Shown in pieces: positions 1-11,547 of a stretch of 64,000 bases of DNA. The translations under genes were made by a program, and so were the position numbers. The stretch is taken from the NCBI GenBank assembly GCA_015501585.1, contig JADNRY010000084.1:160255-224254 (forward strand). The letters are read 5' to 3'. The notes below the pieces were generated by a model. The model did not search any database and was not told the DNA's origin. It was given only the letters and a program-made list of their open reading frames with translations. The DNA is from Rhodocollybia butyracea (Eukaryota > Basidiomycota > Agaricomycetes > Agaricales > Omphalotaceae). Numbering within the stretch: position 1 is the stretch's first letter; each line of letters opens with the position of its first letter.

Positions 1-219
1 ACCGATGTTCGTCCGCCTTTTATGATCTTCCACAGGTGGACTCAGAACGACACTCCTGATGGAAAGAGTGAGCGTGTTATATTTTTCACCACCGTCTTGC
101 GACTGATATCTGACAGCCGGTGTTTGGGTCCTCGTTGGTCCTTGTTAATTTACAGTCTCGGTACGACGAGACAGAAAGTTTGGCTGAGGGTGTTTTTACC
201 ATGGCTGGTTTTGAATTAG
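1..219 (+). CDS. Possible 3' end of a gene entering from the left
   Basis: An open frame runs from the window edge to a TAG at 217-219. It begins TDVRPPFMIFHRW and continues for about 70 residues without a stop. I do not recognise the family. The frame may be chance, because the last 20 codons look unlike the first 40 and an unseen intron could lie inside. It is convergent with the J-protein gene on the other strand, whose stop is at 306. Only the opposite-strand gene is well supported here. Confidence 0.22.
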   Translation, partial: TDVRPPFMIFHRWTQNDTPDGKSERVIFFTTVLRLISDSRCLGPRWSLLIYSLGTTRQKVWLRVFLPWLVLN

Positions 220-305
220 GATATATCCAGCTTTGGCGGTTCTTCTTTGCGCACATCCATAGATAATAATGATAACCGCACGGCAAAGTAGCTACGATTA
301 GTATT

Positions 306-1995
306 CTATAATTCATCGTGATGGGGCTCGGTTTGGAAAGCTTCGGCCAACTCTGCAATACACTACGTCAGTAGAGTGAGTGATAATCTGTCAACAAGCA
401 CCTACTTCGTCTCTGTTGAGGTGTAAGCGTCATGGGTAATACCACGTTATACTCGACAAACAGGTCGCCATGAAGGTTGTGATTTTCGAACAACGGCATC
501 CCTTCTCCTTCGATTTTCTGCACGAATCCTAGATTTCGAATAACTGTCAAGTCTCGGCAGTAATAAAGATACTCCTGATAACCGACCTGGTTGAGTAGGT
601 CCTGTCCTTGTTATTCTGACTTCGTGGCCGTCAAGATGCGTCAAATTTCGGTCGAACCCGAGCAAGGCCTATGCAGAAGTCAACATCAAGTTATGACGGA
701 AGTAAGGTTACACTTACTTCATCAATACCAATAGTCTCCCTCCAGTAGAGGCTGGTTTCCTTTCTTCTCCAAGCTCCCTTGTCTCTCCTGCTTCGTACTC
801 TAAGTATGACGTCTCCGGCTTCCCAGTCAGGACTTTCATCTGCTTCTCCTTCAAAGACGACCTCGTGACCTTCTGGCATACCAGGAGTGACTTCTAGGGT
901 GTAATGAGCAGTATAGTCTACGACCTTGTTACCGTCACAATGCGGACATTTATTGTGGATGATCTTGCCGCGACCTCCACAGTCATTACAGGTGGTTTGG
1001 GTCTGGGCGTACATCCCAGGGAAAATCTAGGACACGAAATGTTAGTGCGGGTTCTGACATTTGCAAAGTTAAGGACGCTCGTACCTGCTGCTGCACAAGT
1101 TTAACTCCAGACCCCCCGCATCCACCGCACGTATGTATGTCGCTGTCGGAAGCAGCACCGGAGCCTCTACAGTGGTCACAAAGAACGCGCTTCTTGATCA
1201 TGAACTATGGCAAAACTGAGCTCAGTGAAAAAAAAAAAGATATTTAAGCTTACATCTATACTGGCTCCTTTGTAACTGAGGAGCGAAAGCACTGATCAGC
1301 AGATACATATCGCAGTGATCAAGCAAGGCTTACATGTCCGCCAGCTCAACTTCGAATTCCGTCAATGAACTTGGTCCACGACGCGCTTGTTGAGAAGCAT
1401 CTGGTAAAAAGCGTCAGGTTATGTGTTTCACATAGTCATTCAACTCACGGCCACCACCAAAGAAGTTGGAGAATATGTCGAAAGGATTGGCGTGGGGGTT
1501 TTGACCTCCTTCATGAGCTTTGAGGCCCTCCTATAAGATAATGTCAACGAACGCGGCGTAAAAAGACGAGTGATGGGTTTTCACCTCGCCATGTCTGTCG
1601 TAGATTTGACGTTTCTGAAATTGGGTTTAAGAAGTGGATTTATACAATTGACTGTATTTCGTACTTCAGAATCCGACAAAACTTCGTATGCTGCAGGTTC
1701 CTGGCGCAATTTAGCAGTGATTCACGTTTAGACTTGCTTGATAGCTGACCGTAAGCAATATCCACAAACTTGTCCGCAGCTTCGGGATCTTTATTTTTAT
1801 CCGGGTGATATTTGCGGCTCAGCTTTTTGTACGCATGTCGGATGTCCTTGTCTGAAGCTGACTTGTGGACTGCGAGGGGTCAGGTCGTTTCTCGAAATGA
1901 GGTGCGTGAACCTTACTGTCGAGGATCTTGTAGAGATCTCTAGCGACTACTAGAGTCGACAATAATAGAATAAGGAACGTATAGGCCCAAACCAT
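306..1995 (-). CDS. SCJ1: ER-lumenal J-domain co-chaperone (Scj1-type Hsp40) ending in HDEL
   Basis: This is a type I Hsp40 that should work with the Hsp70 BiP/Kar2 in the endoplasmic reticulum. The ATG at 1995 opens a signal peptide (MVWAYTFLILLLSTLVVA) followed directly by RDLYKILD, the start of a J domain. The J domain is split by introns but keeps YHPDKNKDPEA with the HPD triad. A Gly/Phe stretch (about 1440-1520) contains NPFDIFSNFFGG. The zinc domain follows with CDHCRGSG, CGGCGGSG, CNDCGGRG and CPHCDGNK, the last lacking the usual final glycines. The C-terminal substrate domain ends in exons at about 590-660, 411-550 and 306-350. Splicing with acceptor ..ttgcag near 351 gives a C-terminus of EPHHDEL then TAG, an ER-retrieval signal. 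At least six introns are needed. Domain order, signal peptide and HDEL together make the call firm; exact exon borders are by eye. Confidence 0.9.
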
Positions 1996-2249
1996 AGTCG
2001 ATGTAGAAAGAGAAGATAGATTTCCCGTGTGTTATTGACACGTACCACAGAACGTGTTTTGGCGCCCAATTCAAATATTAGCGCCCTTACTCTTGTGCCC
2101 GTTTCGGCAGCTGCTTCCCGGCGTCAACCACTCTTTTCGTTCTTGTTTAATTCTGCTCCTCAAAATAATTGTCCTCAAAGTCTACTCTCTCTCTCTATCA
2201 CTCCTGTGGATGTCCTCGTAAATTAACAAGGAACGCTTAACTCTTAAGC

Positions 2250-4591
2250 ATGCTGTGCTTAGTCCTCCTTTTATCATTATTTCTGTGCTCGTGGGCTACA
2301 GTAGGAAGCGAGCTATCGTCTGGAGAAGTCGCGAACACTACGGAAGCATTCATTGTGCCAATCAGTCTATCTAGCGATGGAGAGTGAGTATCCTATTCTC
2401 TTGGAATCTTCCAAATCCAACTACTCTTACTGTAGATCCTACTATGCGGTAATTGCACTAGGAGAGATATACTTTCGCATTTCCCTTGACACTGCTTCCT
2501 CGGATCTATGGATAATGGCGTCATCTTGCTCAACATCCGCTTGCCAAAACACGCCCCGATATCCTCTTACCTACGAGAGCGCGACATTCTTAGCGGTCAA
2601 TGACAATTCTACTGTGTTTGGTGCTGAGTACGCTGACGGAACTGGTGCGTTCTTGAAATAATCACAGTACCGATGCTAAGTGCTCCTTCAGTTGCGACTG
2701 GATTTGTGGCCAAAGAAACTTTACATCTATCTAATCTCACTGTCCCAAACCAGGCTTTTGGTCAGTCCTGTTTCCGAACATTACATCTCAACTCCTCAAT
2801 GCTATACACATAGCTCTTATCACCAACTCAAACGTTTCAATGATTGACGACATCAGTGGTATCCTCGGGCTGGGTTTTCCCCGCATATCATCTATCAACA
2901 CCACATTAACCAACTGTACGACCACCTGCCGTATAACCGTATCCTTGAACTAAAAGTTTTTGATAGCCACGCCGTTTTTCCCTGGCCTTGCGCAGCAAGG
3001 ACTGCTCCAGTACCCACTTTTTGGTCTTAGTTTAACTCGAAATGACACAGGCTCTCTTTCCCTCGGTGGCTATTCATCTTGCATCTGTACTTTTTTATAT
3101 CTAACCATACAATTATAGGCGCCATCGATAGTTCTGTTGTAACAAACTTGAGTAACGTCGAATGGAACCCCGTGGTTGAATTCTCGCCAGTTAGTAATGA
3201 AAGCAGTTCCTCAAGTTATTATCAATGGGCTATCCCCTTGCAAAGCCTTGCGGTATGTACGATTCAACGCGCAATGAAGACCTATTCGTGACATTGTACA
3301 TCAACAGGTAAACGGGACGCCGATCACTCTTGCGCCATCGTATCCCTTGATTACAGCGAACCGTTCCATTGCAATATTTGACGTGTGCGTTTCCATGCAC
3401 TTGAAGTCCTTGCTTGCTGCTGATAACTTTATAGGGGAACTCCAGGAATATACGGACCATGGGCGGATGTATGTTACCGATCTTGAAGCTGCAGATGAAT
3501 TACTGACAACTGCTCAATACTAGGTATCCAATCTATTCTCGTCGTTTAGTAGTGCACGCTTGGTCGATGGAGCTAGTCCGTAGTAAATCTTATCACCACA
3601 CCCTTCATGCTTATTATATTCAATAGCTGGACAATGGGCTGTTCCGTGCGACTCTGAGATGACCATGTCCTTTTTGTTTGGGTGAGCACCCAGTTTTTCG
3701 GAATGATGTAGTGAACTTAGCCAAATTGCAGGCATATGAACTTCACTCTCCAGCCCACCGACTAGTAGGTGTGTTTTTCAGTGCCCGAGACATTCCACTG
3801 ATTCTCCCAATAGCATCATTGGCGAAGCTTCTGGTGATCCAGGATTGTGCTTATCCTGGCCGCTGGCCGTTGAGCCCAGTCCAGATGGGATTGATTGGCA
3901 ATTTGGTACATTCGGTTCTCATCTCGCCCACTGGACCTTCTATTGACTCCAGAGTGATATCCTAGGTACCCCATTCATGCGCACCGTTTACACCGTTTTC
4001 AGGTAAGAACTAAATAATGCTTGAGGTAGTCTAATATATCTTTTTTCCAGCTACGGTATTGATACGCTTGAACCTCCAATGATTGGACTTTACCCTTTAT
4101 CGAACAATACCAGCCCAGAGGTGTCTTCGGTTGTAGTATCTTTTATTGAGTCGGCATCCGAGGTGGTAGCCACAACCCTGCCCAACTCACTGATTGTCAC
4201 CCCGACCGCTACCACGCGCGCATACTCTCTCAACACCTCGGTCCCAGCCTTCACTGGGGGTATTGTCTCAACCGCACTTGCTACTAGTACCTACAGTCCT
4301 ATCTTTGGCGCAGTGACTACTGTAGCTGATGCATCCACGTTGAATCTTTCAGCCATACCGCTTATTTCCCCTCCTCCCACCGTCGTCACCCTTACAACGA
4401 CAAACTCTGCCGGAATGGTCCACACTACTACTTCTCATGTAACGATACCTACTCAGGTACTAGGCGTACCCCCTGGCTGGAACAATGGTGGTTTCACTGC
4501 ACGTGCTCCGGTTTTCACATTACTACTATCCATTTCTCTTCCTACGTTACTCTCCTTAGTTTTACGCTTTACGTCGTTGGACTGTTTATGA
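2250..4591 (+). CDS. Pepsin-family (A1) aspartic protease homologue, secreted, probably GPI-anchored, altered active-site triads
   Basis: The start at 2250 gives a signal peptide (MLCLVLLLSLFLCSWA). After the first intron comes SYYAVIALGEIYFRISLDTASSDLWIM in separate codons, the N-terminal lobe motif of A1 proteases. The middle has GILGLGFPR, and the second lobe has SIAIFDVGTPGIYGP made by joining exons near 3389 and 3435. Later exons read QWAVPCDSEM and GLCLSWPLAVEPSPDG, standard for the fungal family. The C-terminus (4081-4591) is Ser/Thr-rich and ends in a hydrophobic tail, as in GPI-anchored yapsin-like proteins. Both catalytic triads are off consensus: DTA instead of DTG, and DVG instead of DTG or DSG. 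The aspartates are kept. About ten introns are required. It may be a weakly active or inactive member. Confidence 0.83.
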
Positions 4592-4988
4592 ACGAACTAT
4601 TACATACACGCTGACTTTGTCGAGTTTGTCAAGTTTTGTCGCATTGCTATTCATTTGTTACAAGAGCTACTATGAATATCTGAAATTGTTGTAGGTGTAC
4701 AGGTGCGCGTCGTGACCATTGAGCTTACACTGTTTTACAAATAGTCCGAAAATTTTCTCGAGTCTCTCCAGTCCCTTTCCGATTGATTTATCCAATATCC
4801 AAGTTCTCGTTTACAGTCTGCACACCTTTCCCCTCCCACCTCCTGTCTTCTCTCCAGCATCCCCGGAAGTCGAAGAAGCACGTTCTTCCGTGTATCGTAG
4901 CGCGAACTCAAGTTTGTTGCATTAGCTCCGGTTGCAACCGAAGGTGCACTCGCACCGAGCACGGAGCTCAGCCCTGCACTTCCAGTTC

Positions 4989-5887
4989 TCAGACGAGCCC
5001 GAGGACGGGGTGCGTCTTCAAAGGAAAAGGCAGTGGAGAGCTCGGCAGTGAGAAGGGCATAATGCTCAAGCCAAAATTCACAAGCAACGGCAGCTCCTCG
5101 ATGATATCGTGAAGGCCCGAAGCGACGGAATTCCTTGGCGAGAAGAGCACGGTGAGTTTGCTGGTATTCAATCTATCGGCTAGGTGAGGTCGGAAGGACG
5201 AATGCGTGAGCAAAAGACATACCCAAGCAGCAAATACATTGGGAGGGACACAGCTTAGCATAGTGTATGGAGGTATATCCAAAGTTGCTTCAGCGCTTTC
5301 ATCTATGATTTCGGTATATTTGTGTCGCACAGAGTATAACAGAACATCGATGGAGTGGTTCATAATACACTCTCTAGACGTCCTATCAGCAGCAGCTGCA
5401 TCTCGTGTGAAGCAGCAATCGTACCTCATTCTATGACTGCAGACACCGCGTGCAGCATAAATCTCGTATTTCTCTACTGCCTCCGCCAATTCCTTCACTA
5501 CGTCCCATTCGACTGCCCGAAGGTCCGGCTGGGGTTGGAGATAGACATATTGCAGCATGAGCTCGAGCACCTGAGACGTTTCGGATAATGATACAATCTC
5601 GTCCTTGGCTGTCCCGACTGTAGATCCTCCGGCGTCGGCGAAAACTTGGGAATGCATTTCAAGATTTATTCGGTGAACCTTGAACAGAACATTGTCAGAT
5701 GACTGAATGGTGAGGTCCGAGTCCGGTAGATTGACTGCAGTAACATGGTCAACGTTTAGAGTGTTGAACGGATGCAACGAATGACAGCAAAGCTCGGTAT
5801 GTACATGAATGCGAGGCCTTCAAAGTTAAAACGAGACGTACATCGTTTCGACACTGAAAGCCCGGGGGTAGGTGCTTCGGAAGCCAT
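4989..5887 (-). CDS. BTB/POZ domain protein
   Basis: The N-terminal exon starts at 5887 (MASEAPTPGLSVSKR) and is joined across an intron (donor gtacgt, acceptor ttactgcag) to FNLPDSDLTIQSSDN. The following VLFKVHRINLEMHSQVF, a loop, and VLELMLQYVYLQPQPDL are the BTB fold used for protein-protein contacts. A helical part (KELAEAVEKYEIYAARGVC) follows. A 42-bp segment at about 5393-5434 has GT..AG borders and is in frame; removing it gives RMRTSRECIMNHSIDVLLY, which fits the family better than the unspliced reading. The stop is at 4989. Proteins of this design are expanded in Agaricomycetes and their individual partners are unknown. It diverges from the polymerase gene to the right. Confidence 0.8.
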
Positions 5888-5947
5888 TTTCGGCTGTATG
5901 AGAGAGGAGGGAAACACAGAGTGCTTGATGCTGATCGTGGTGAGACC

Positions 5948-5956
5948 CTTTATATA
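5948..5956 (-). promoter_or_regulatory. TATA box of the BTB gene
   Basis: On the minus strand the sequence reads CCTATATAAAGGG about 60 bases upstream of the ATG at 5887. Spacing and sequence fit a core promoter; there is no direct evidence of use. Confidence 0.5.
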
Positions 5957-5959
5957 GGT

Positions 5960-6389
5960 ATATGCATCATCTGACCAACTTCAACATTCTGGTGAGAAGG
6001 GTTTTCGTTGAGAATCTTGAGATGCTTGAAATTGCGAACTTGAAGGTTGGAACTTTTGCGATGTAGCCAGTATGATCTATGTCGGGATCCATGGGCTCAG
6101 CTTGTCTCTCCCAGTGACCCCGTAGCAGCTGAGTTGGATGTTATTTGGATGTAATGATAATCGATAAAGCCTTCCCCACGCGAATTACGAAGCGTAGAGC
6201 ACAGGGAAGATGACGGTCTGAACATGGGGGGATTTCTAGAGTCAGCTTTAATGACAGTCAGGTTGGAAGAGGTTGGAAGCACATCGGGCGCCTAAATATT
6301 GAGAATGTTTCTTCAGCCATGTCAGGTTAGTTTGTCTCTCTCATAACGGACACCGTGCCAACTTGCGTTAATACATTATTTGCGTAGGC
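5960..6389. other. Intergenic region between BTB and poly(A) polymerase genes
   Basis: No open frame of convincing codon quality is seen. It probably carries the divergent promoter sequences of the flanking genes. An ATG at 6319 followed by a possible donor could be the first exon of the polymerase, but the frame does not join cleanly. Confidence 0.35.
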
Positions 6390-8873
6390 TACTCGACTCG
6401 GACCTAAAATCAAAATTCGAACCACGCTATTCCAAAAGCAAGTTCAACTTGGTTTCAGATATTCCTCAACTGCACTCGTCTCTCGTAGGCCTTGGCTTGA
6501 AACCGTTGAGAAGGAAAAATATACCACTGTTAATGAAAAGTATATCTATATTCTACTTTTTGTCTTCTCGACCTATCTATATACGCCCTTCGCAGACTAC
6601 ACCACAGCATTGTCGCATTCACGTCCTGGATACAACCCACTCCCGCTGAGACTGCTATTCGAAGCGCGCTTTTCGAGGCGGTAGCACAAGCTATCGGGGG
6701 GCTACCCACATCAAGAGCAGGGTCAAAAATATAGAACAGTTTGGAAGTGGTGTATCTGGTTTGGGGTTACCCGGAAGGTGAATGGGCTTGCTATGGGTTT
6801 TTCTCCCATCTCACGCACTCCGCAGTGACTTGGACATTGTCGTTACTACCCGACAAAATTCAACCCCTCGAGATCACAAGAAACTTGCATTTCAAGTCGA
6901 AAAATATCTCAAAACCTCCGGAATAGTTACAAAACTAACAGTGAACCACTGGGCACCCGTACCAGTGGTCCATTGCGAGTCAACGGCTGCCTGGGGTGGG
7001 TGCCCACCGCTCCGTTCAAGATCATATCTTAACGTCAACTTGTACAATATCATTTCCACACAGGAAACATCCCTATTGACATATCCTTCGAACCAGCCAC
7101 CGCAACGCGGTCAGCGTCAAAAGGCACCCTTGTCGCGTCAGCCCTTCAATCGCATATGAAAGCACAGCCGGCTCTTGTTCCCCTCGTTCTTACCATCAAA
7201 GCCTTTCTTCGACAAAGAGATCTCGGAAGTGCTAAGAGCGGGGGGCTGGGTAGTTATCCGTTGAGTGTGATGGTTACTAGCTTTTTGCAGGTGAGTAACA
7301 TCAAGCTTCTCCTCTGGTATGTATACTAACTTTACACTCAGCGCAATCCTATGGCTCTTGCTTCGGATTTTATCAGCAGCCCTTTCGAAAAACACACCCT
7401 CGGACATCTACTGACACAGTTTTTCCTCCATTACGGGAACGCGTTCCCTTATGGAGAGAAATGCATTAGTATCGAGCCTATCAACGGACACGATGCTCTG
7501 GCCTCCCCCTCGTCCACTGCCCCCGTCGCCACTGTTCCAGCAACAACAACTGATTCTGTTACCGAACATCCGGCGTCCTCAGGTGCAAGCACAGATATTG
7601 CTGAAGATACCTCTACGGCAGTCATACCAGAAAAAGCGGAAGATCACTCGGCAGTAGCGCAACCAGAGCAAGTACAAGAAAAAATTTCTGCAGTCGACAT
7701 ATCAGAAAAAGTGGAAGGTCACTCGGTAATAGTGCAACCAGAGCAAGTACAAGAAAAAGGCCTGAAATCACTGACAGGCCTGTCGTGGATCAAACCCTCG
7801 CTGAATCCTAAGGTCGCGATCGAGTGCCTTGTTGAGCCCAGTAAGTATCATCTGGGACTCACGAAATTTTTATTTCTTACGTATAGCTCTTTCTTGCAGA
7901 ATATGACATTGGGAAAGGCACAGCCAGAATGAGCAAGGTCGCTGAGGAGTTCAAGATGGCGGCTGAGACGCTTCTGCAGGTGCAGTCTCCTGAGGTCGAT
8001 GTGTTGGGAACAATTATAACACTAAGTAAAGAGGTAAGCAGTGTGACTGCTCCAAACGCTGCTGTTTCTATCTTTATTTGTCCGTTGTCGCTAATCTGTT
8101 TTGTTGACTTACGCTATACAGACTATCACGCACCGTGCATACATCGAGACGATCAAGGATACATACGGAACGAAACAAGAGGCAACGAAACAAGAGGCCG
8201 AAGGAGATCTGCGCTCGGCCTGGAATGCGTATAAAACAAATCTTGAAAAGATACATCGTCTTTTGGAGGACAACAAGAAGCTACATGTGGACTTGGATGC
8301 TTTTATTAACAAATACAAAGTACCGAAAGAAAGTGCGTCTCATCTTTTGGCCTTTGCCCAGGCATTAAGCTGAAACCTCTAACAAGTGGTCAAATCTGGT
8401 GATCTTTCAATCCAACCCCAGGAAGTGCGTTTCATCTTTTAGTTGTTGCGTGGGCATTAAACTGAGACTCTTAACAAGTGGTCAAGTTCGGTGATCTTAC
8501 AACCCGAACCCCCCGCATTCCCAAACCTCGCGGATTCGGTGTGTCAGTTGGCCACTTCCCCCGCGAATTCAAAAAGGGCGTCAAGGATGTTAGGGAGATG
8601 TTCAACCGTGTAGTTCACCCCCTGTCTACGCCATATCTTCTTTTTAAATATGGGTATTATGTGCTCAATCATCCATCGAGAGAGGAAGCGGAAGCGTATA
8701 TGGAGCAGTGGAAGAAAAACTTCTCAAGCCTTGATCATCCGTTGCGTGAGTATCCTGATCTTCAGATAGCGCAGTACGGTAAATGGGAAGGGGACAAAGG
8801 GCTTGATCACACTCCCGTCGGTAACGATGTCGATGTCGATGTTAATAGCCAGCAAACTGCGCCGCCTTCTTAG
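6390..8873 (+). CDS. Non-canonical poly(A) polymerase (Trf4/PAPD5 type), with an apparent frameshift
   Basis: Enzymes of this family add short oligo(A) tails to nuclear RNAs for exosome decay. An exon from 6596 reads RLHHSIVAFTSWIQPTPAE and then AIRSALFEAVAQAIGGLPTS, the start of the nucleotidyltransferase domain. The catalytic signature follows as QFGSGVSGLGLPG, an intron, then SDLDIVV with both metal-binding aspartates. Next exons give GNIPIDISFE, HMKAQPALVPLVLTIKAFL and the PAP-associated part HLLTQFFLHYGNAFPYG. An Ala/Thr/Glu-rich insert with a repeated element (SAVAQPEQVQEK) sits before the tail. Before QFGSG the frame is off by two bases (an extra TA in aaaatatagaa, near 6731), which would break the protein unless it is a sequence error. 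The end at 8873 includes a segment beginning VVKFGDLTTRTPRIPKPRG; an alternative end is the stop at 8373. Confidence 0.72.
8334..8505. repeat. Tandem duplication of about 88 bp at the polymerase 3' end
   Basis: The stretch from 8337 (catcttttggcctttgccca) to about 8424 is repeated, with scattered substitutions, from about 8428 onward (catcttttagttgttgcgtg). Both units contain attaa, a run around aacaagtggtcaa and ggtgatctt. A third related unit lies at about 10015-10110. The duplication puts two alternative last exons in front of each other and is why the gene end is uncertain. Confidence 0.65.
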
Positions 8874-9012
8874 GATGGATGCATCCGATGTAGCTCTTTA
8901 GGGCTGTTTCTTTCTTATTACAGTACCTCATTAATGATTAATTGACGGCCTTCTGGTCTGATGATATTGTCTGTGTGAGCCGAGCAAGCAAGCCATAGGC
9001 GGACATGCTAAG

Positions 9013-9114
9013 AACGAGACGAACCAACGTAACAGCATAAGAATATGAGCGAGCAATCATACGTGTAGATAGGAAGATAAGTAGTAAGAAAACGAGAAAC
9101 CGTTTGAGATGTAG
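9013..9114 (-). pseudogene. Inverted copy of the exportin-T 3' flanking sequence
   Basis: This 102-bp stretch matches the reverse complement of 19761-19910, just downstream of the exportin-T stop. Shared blocks include aacgagacgaaccaacgtaa (one mismatch) and tacgtgtagata, and the order is conserved. The copy lacks about 45 bases from the middle of the source. No coding function is expected. Confidence 0.7.
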
Positions 9115-9429
9115 AATATATCCACTTCAACTTCTCTGCTTCAGGAATCTCTGCCTCGATAGGAAGTATGTAGTCCAGATCTTCGAGCAGTTCGGGGGTG
9201 CGGCGTTTTCAAGTCAAACATGACCAAAAGCAAATAATCGAAGCCTTATATCTTCCTGCTCACAGGCCTTGAATATTGAACACCAAGGAGACGCGACAAA
9301 ACACGACTGAGAGAGGAACTTGAAGGCTTCTCTTTCTATGCGAACGAGTATTTTCTTCTTAAAAGACGAGCTATTGATTGGCCGTGAACGGGACACCATA
9401 AGATAACAACAACAATAATAATAATCAGT

Positions 9430-10470
9430 TTCGAAAAACCACTCCCTCGGACAATTTTTCCTCTTATAAAGAGAAATACATCAGTATCGAGTCTATCAAC
9501 GGACATGATGCTCTGGGATCCCTCTCATCCACCGCCCCCGTCGCCACTGTTCCAACAACAACAACTGATTCTGTTTCCAAAGATCCCCGGACGGCCACAG
9601 GGGAAAGCACAGATATTGCTGAAAATACCTTTCCAGCCATACCAGAAAAAGTGGAAGATCGCTCGGTAGTAGTGCAACCAGAGCAAGTACAAGAAAAGGC
9701 CTGAAATCACTGACAGGTTTGTCGTCCATCATGCCGAATCATACGATCACGATCGAGTGTCTTGTTGAGCCTAGTAAGTATCTTTATCTGGCCGTTGTCG
9801 CTAATCATTATTTTGTCGACTTAAGCTATACAGACTATCACTCACCGTGCATACACCGAGACGATCAAGATACATACGAAACAAAACAAGAGGCCGGAGG
9901 AGATCTACGTTTGACCTGGAACGCGAATCTTGAAAAGATAGACTGTCTTTGGAGGACAACAAGAAGTTTCAGGAAAGCTAGAAGCTTTTATCAACAAATT
10001 CAAAGTGCCGGAAAGAATCTTTGGCCGTTGCCCACGAATTAAGATTTCGAACAAGTGGTCATGGTTGGTGCCCAAACCTCCGCATTCCCAAATCTCGTGT
10101 CTTCGGTCTGTCAGTTGGCCACTTTCTCCGCGAATTCAGAAAGGGCATCAGGGATGTTAGGTATATGTTTGACGGTGTAGTCTCTGTCTACACCACGTCT
10201 TATTTTCAGCTTTAGGTTTTATGTAATTCGAGAGAGGACGCGGAAGCGTATATGCCACAGTGACGTTTTCACTCATAGGACTTTTCAAGACGTTGCGTGA
10301 GCATCCTGATTTTCACATATCGACCTACGGTAAAGTAAACGCGAAGGGGACAAAGGGCTTAGCCAGTGGCCACGCTCCCGTCGGTAACGATGTCAATAGC
10401 CAGTTCTCAGATTGCGCAGCGGAATGCATCCAAATGATAGCATGTAGCCCTTTATTAGGGCTGTTTTTTT
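9430..10470 (+). pseudogene. Decayed tandem duplicate of the poly(A) polymerase 3' half
   Basis: The segment aligns by eye to 7380-8890. It starts at the equivalent of the PAP-associated region, repeats the Ala/Thr/Glu insert (gttccaacaacaacaactga), the exon with actatcactcaccgtgcata, and the tail matching RIPKSRVFGLSVGHFLREF. Stops and indels interrupt all of these. The catalytic half is absent. The 3' end mirrors the parent, including the run ctgttttttttcttgttaca near the end. It is a partial tandem duplication without a working frame. Confidence 0.75.
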
Positions 10471-10577
10471 TCTTGTTACAATACCTCATTACTGATTAAT
10501 TGATGGTCATGGTCTCTATGGTGCAGCCTCTCCCTGATGACATCTCCGCCTGAGTCGAACAAGCCATGGGCAAACGT

Positions 10578-10907
10578 TTATAGATCCATCATCGCTTTCA
10601 TCTTCTTTCTCTCAGAGTCGGACGACTCATCAACTTTTGACCACCAGGCCGCACCTAGGCCTAAAGCAGTCCCCCGGTCTAATTGAAGTTTCGTATTTGA
10701 TCCTCCGTTATCAACCTCATAGAGGGGACTATCACGGGTCAACGCTAGCACTATGAACGTGGATATGTGCTCGTCAGCCACCAGTGAAAAAACAACGTTA
10801 TGAGTTCGTCGAAAGCCAGATTTCAATATGAACCGGCTGGAGAGCATCAAAAGATAGAAATTAATGGAGAGAAACTGGGCAGGACATGCAAGAGGCGTGC
10901 GATCCAA
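10578..10907 (-). CDS. Possible small hypothetical gene
   Basis: The minus frame ends with AAWWSKVDESSDSERKKMKAMMDL in two parts, an acidic/basic tail that looks coding. Upstream on the same strand, at about 10945-11030, another stretch reads as SIEGATGDVVLNFLLPQFS before a good donor (gtaagt). I could not join the two exons in frame. The family is not recognised. It could be the remains of a gene. Confidence 0.3.
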   Translation of the reverse strand: MDRTPLACPAQFLSINFYLLMLSSRFILKSGFRRTHNVVFSLVADEHISTFIVLALTRDSPLYEVDNGGSNTKLQLDRGTALGLGAAWWSKVDESSDSERKKMKAMMDL

Positions 10908-11067
10908 TCGTTCTGTAATCTCCCCCTAGGCATACTCGAGTCGCTACGGTATAACTTACGCAAGAACTGTTCCACAATGGAGAATTGAGGGAGTAGGAAA
11001 TTCAAGACCACGTCCCCGGTAGCTCCCTCGATCGATGATTATAACGAAATGGTGTACTTATATTGGA

Positions 11068-11092
11068 GGTGGTGGTGGTGGTGGTGGTGGTG
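11068..11092. repeat. (GGT)n microsatellite
   Basis: Eight perfect GGT units in a row between ggagg and gccgat. It encodes a Trp run in one plus frame and Thr in a minus frame, but I see no gene using it. Confidence 0.9.
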
Positions 11093-11540
11093 CCGATATC
11101 CCAATCGGCCAGACGGAAGATTTGGTGTCTCATATGTAAGCCGGAAAAAACGGCTTGCTAACAGCATCGATATCAATCCAGCTGAAGTGACCGGGTCACC
11201 TTGGGTATTACTTCACATGCTCGCCCAAACTGAACGAACGAAATGGTCAAAGCCCGTAGATGGGGGTCTCGGTCCTCGGAGGATGCCATGTAAACAAGAA
11301 AAATCATCAAACTTTGCTGACCAGATCGATCAAATCGATCAGATTTCAAATGCCAAGAGATAAAATATGTTCAGTCCGTCGACAAGACCCCAAGTACTGG
11401 GCTGAAAGATCATGTCAACCAATAAGTTTCGTTGAAAGTATGTAGCCATGGTGGCAGCCTACTCGTGAGGACCTGCACCGGAAGCTAAAAATCTCTCATG
11501 GTCGCTATGGGCTTTCTATAGTTGGGGGATGTCGGGCACT

Positions 11541-11547
11541 TATAAGG
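11541..11547 (+). promoter_or_regulatory. TATA box of the small secreted protein gene
   Basis: TATAAGG lies 265 bases before the ATG at 11806 and is followed by a long CT-rich tract (11561-11612), a common arrangement in strongly expressed basidiomycete genes. The long leader may contain an intron. Confidence 0.5.
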
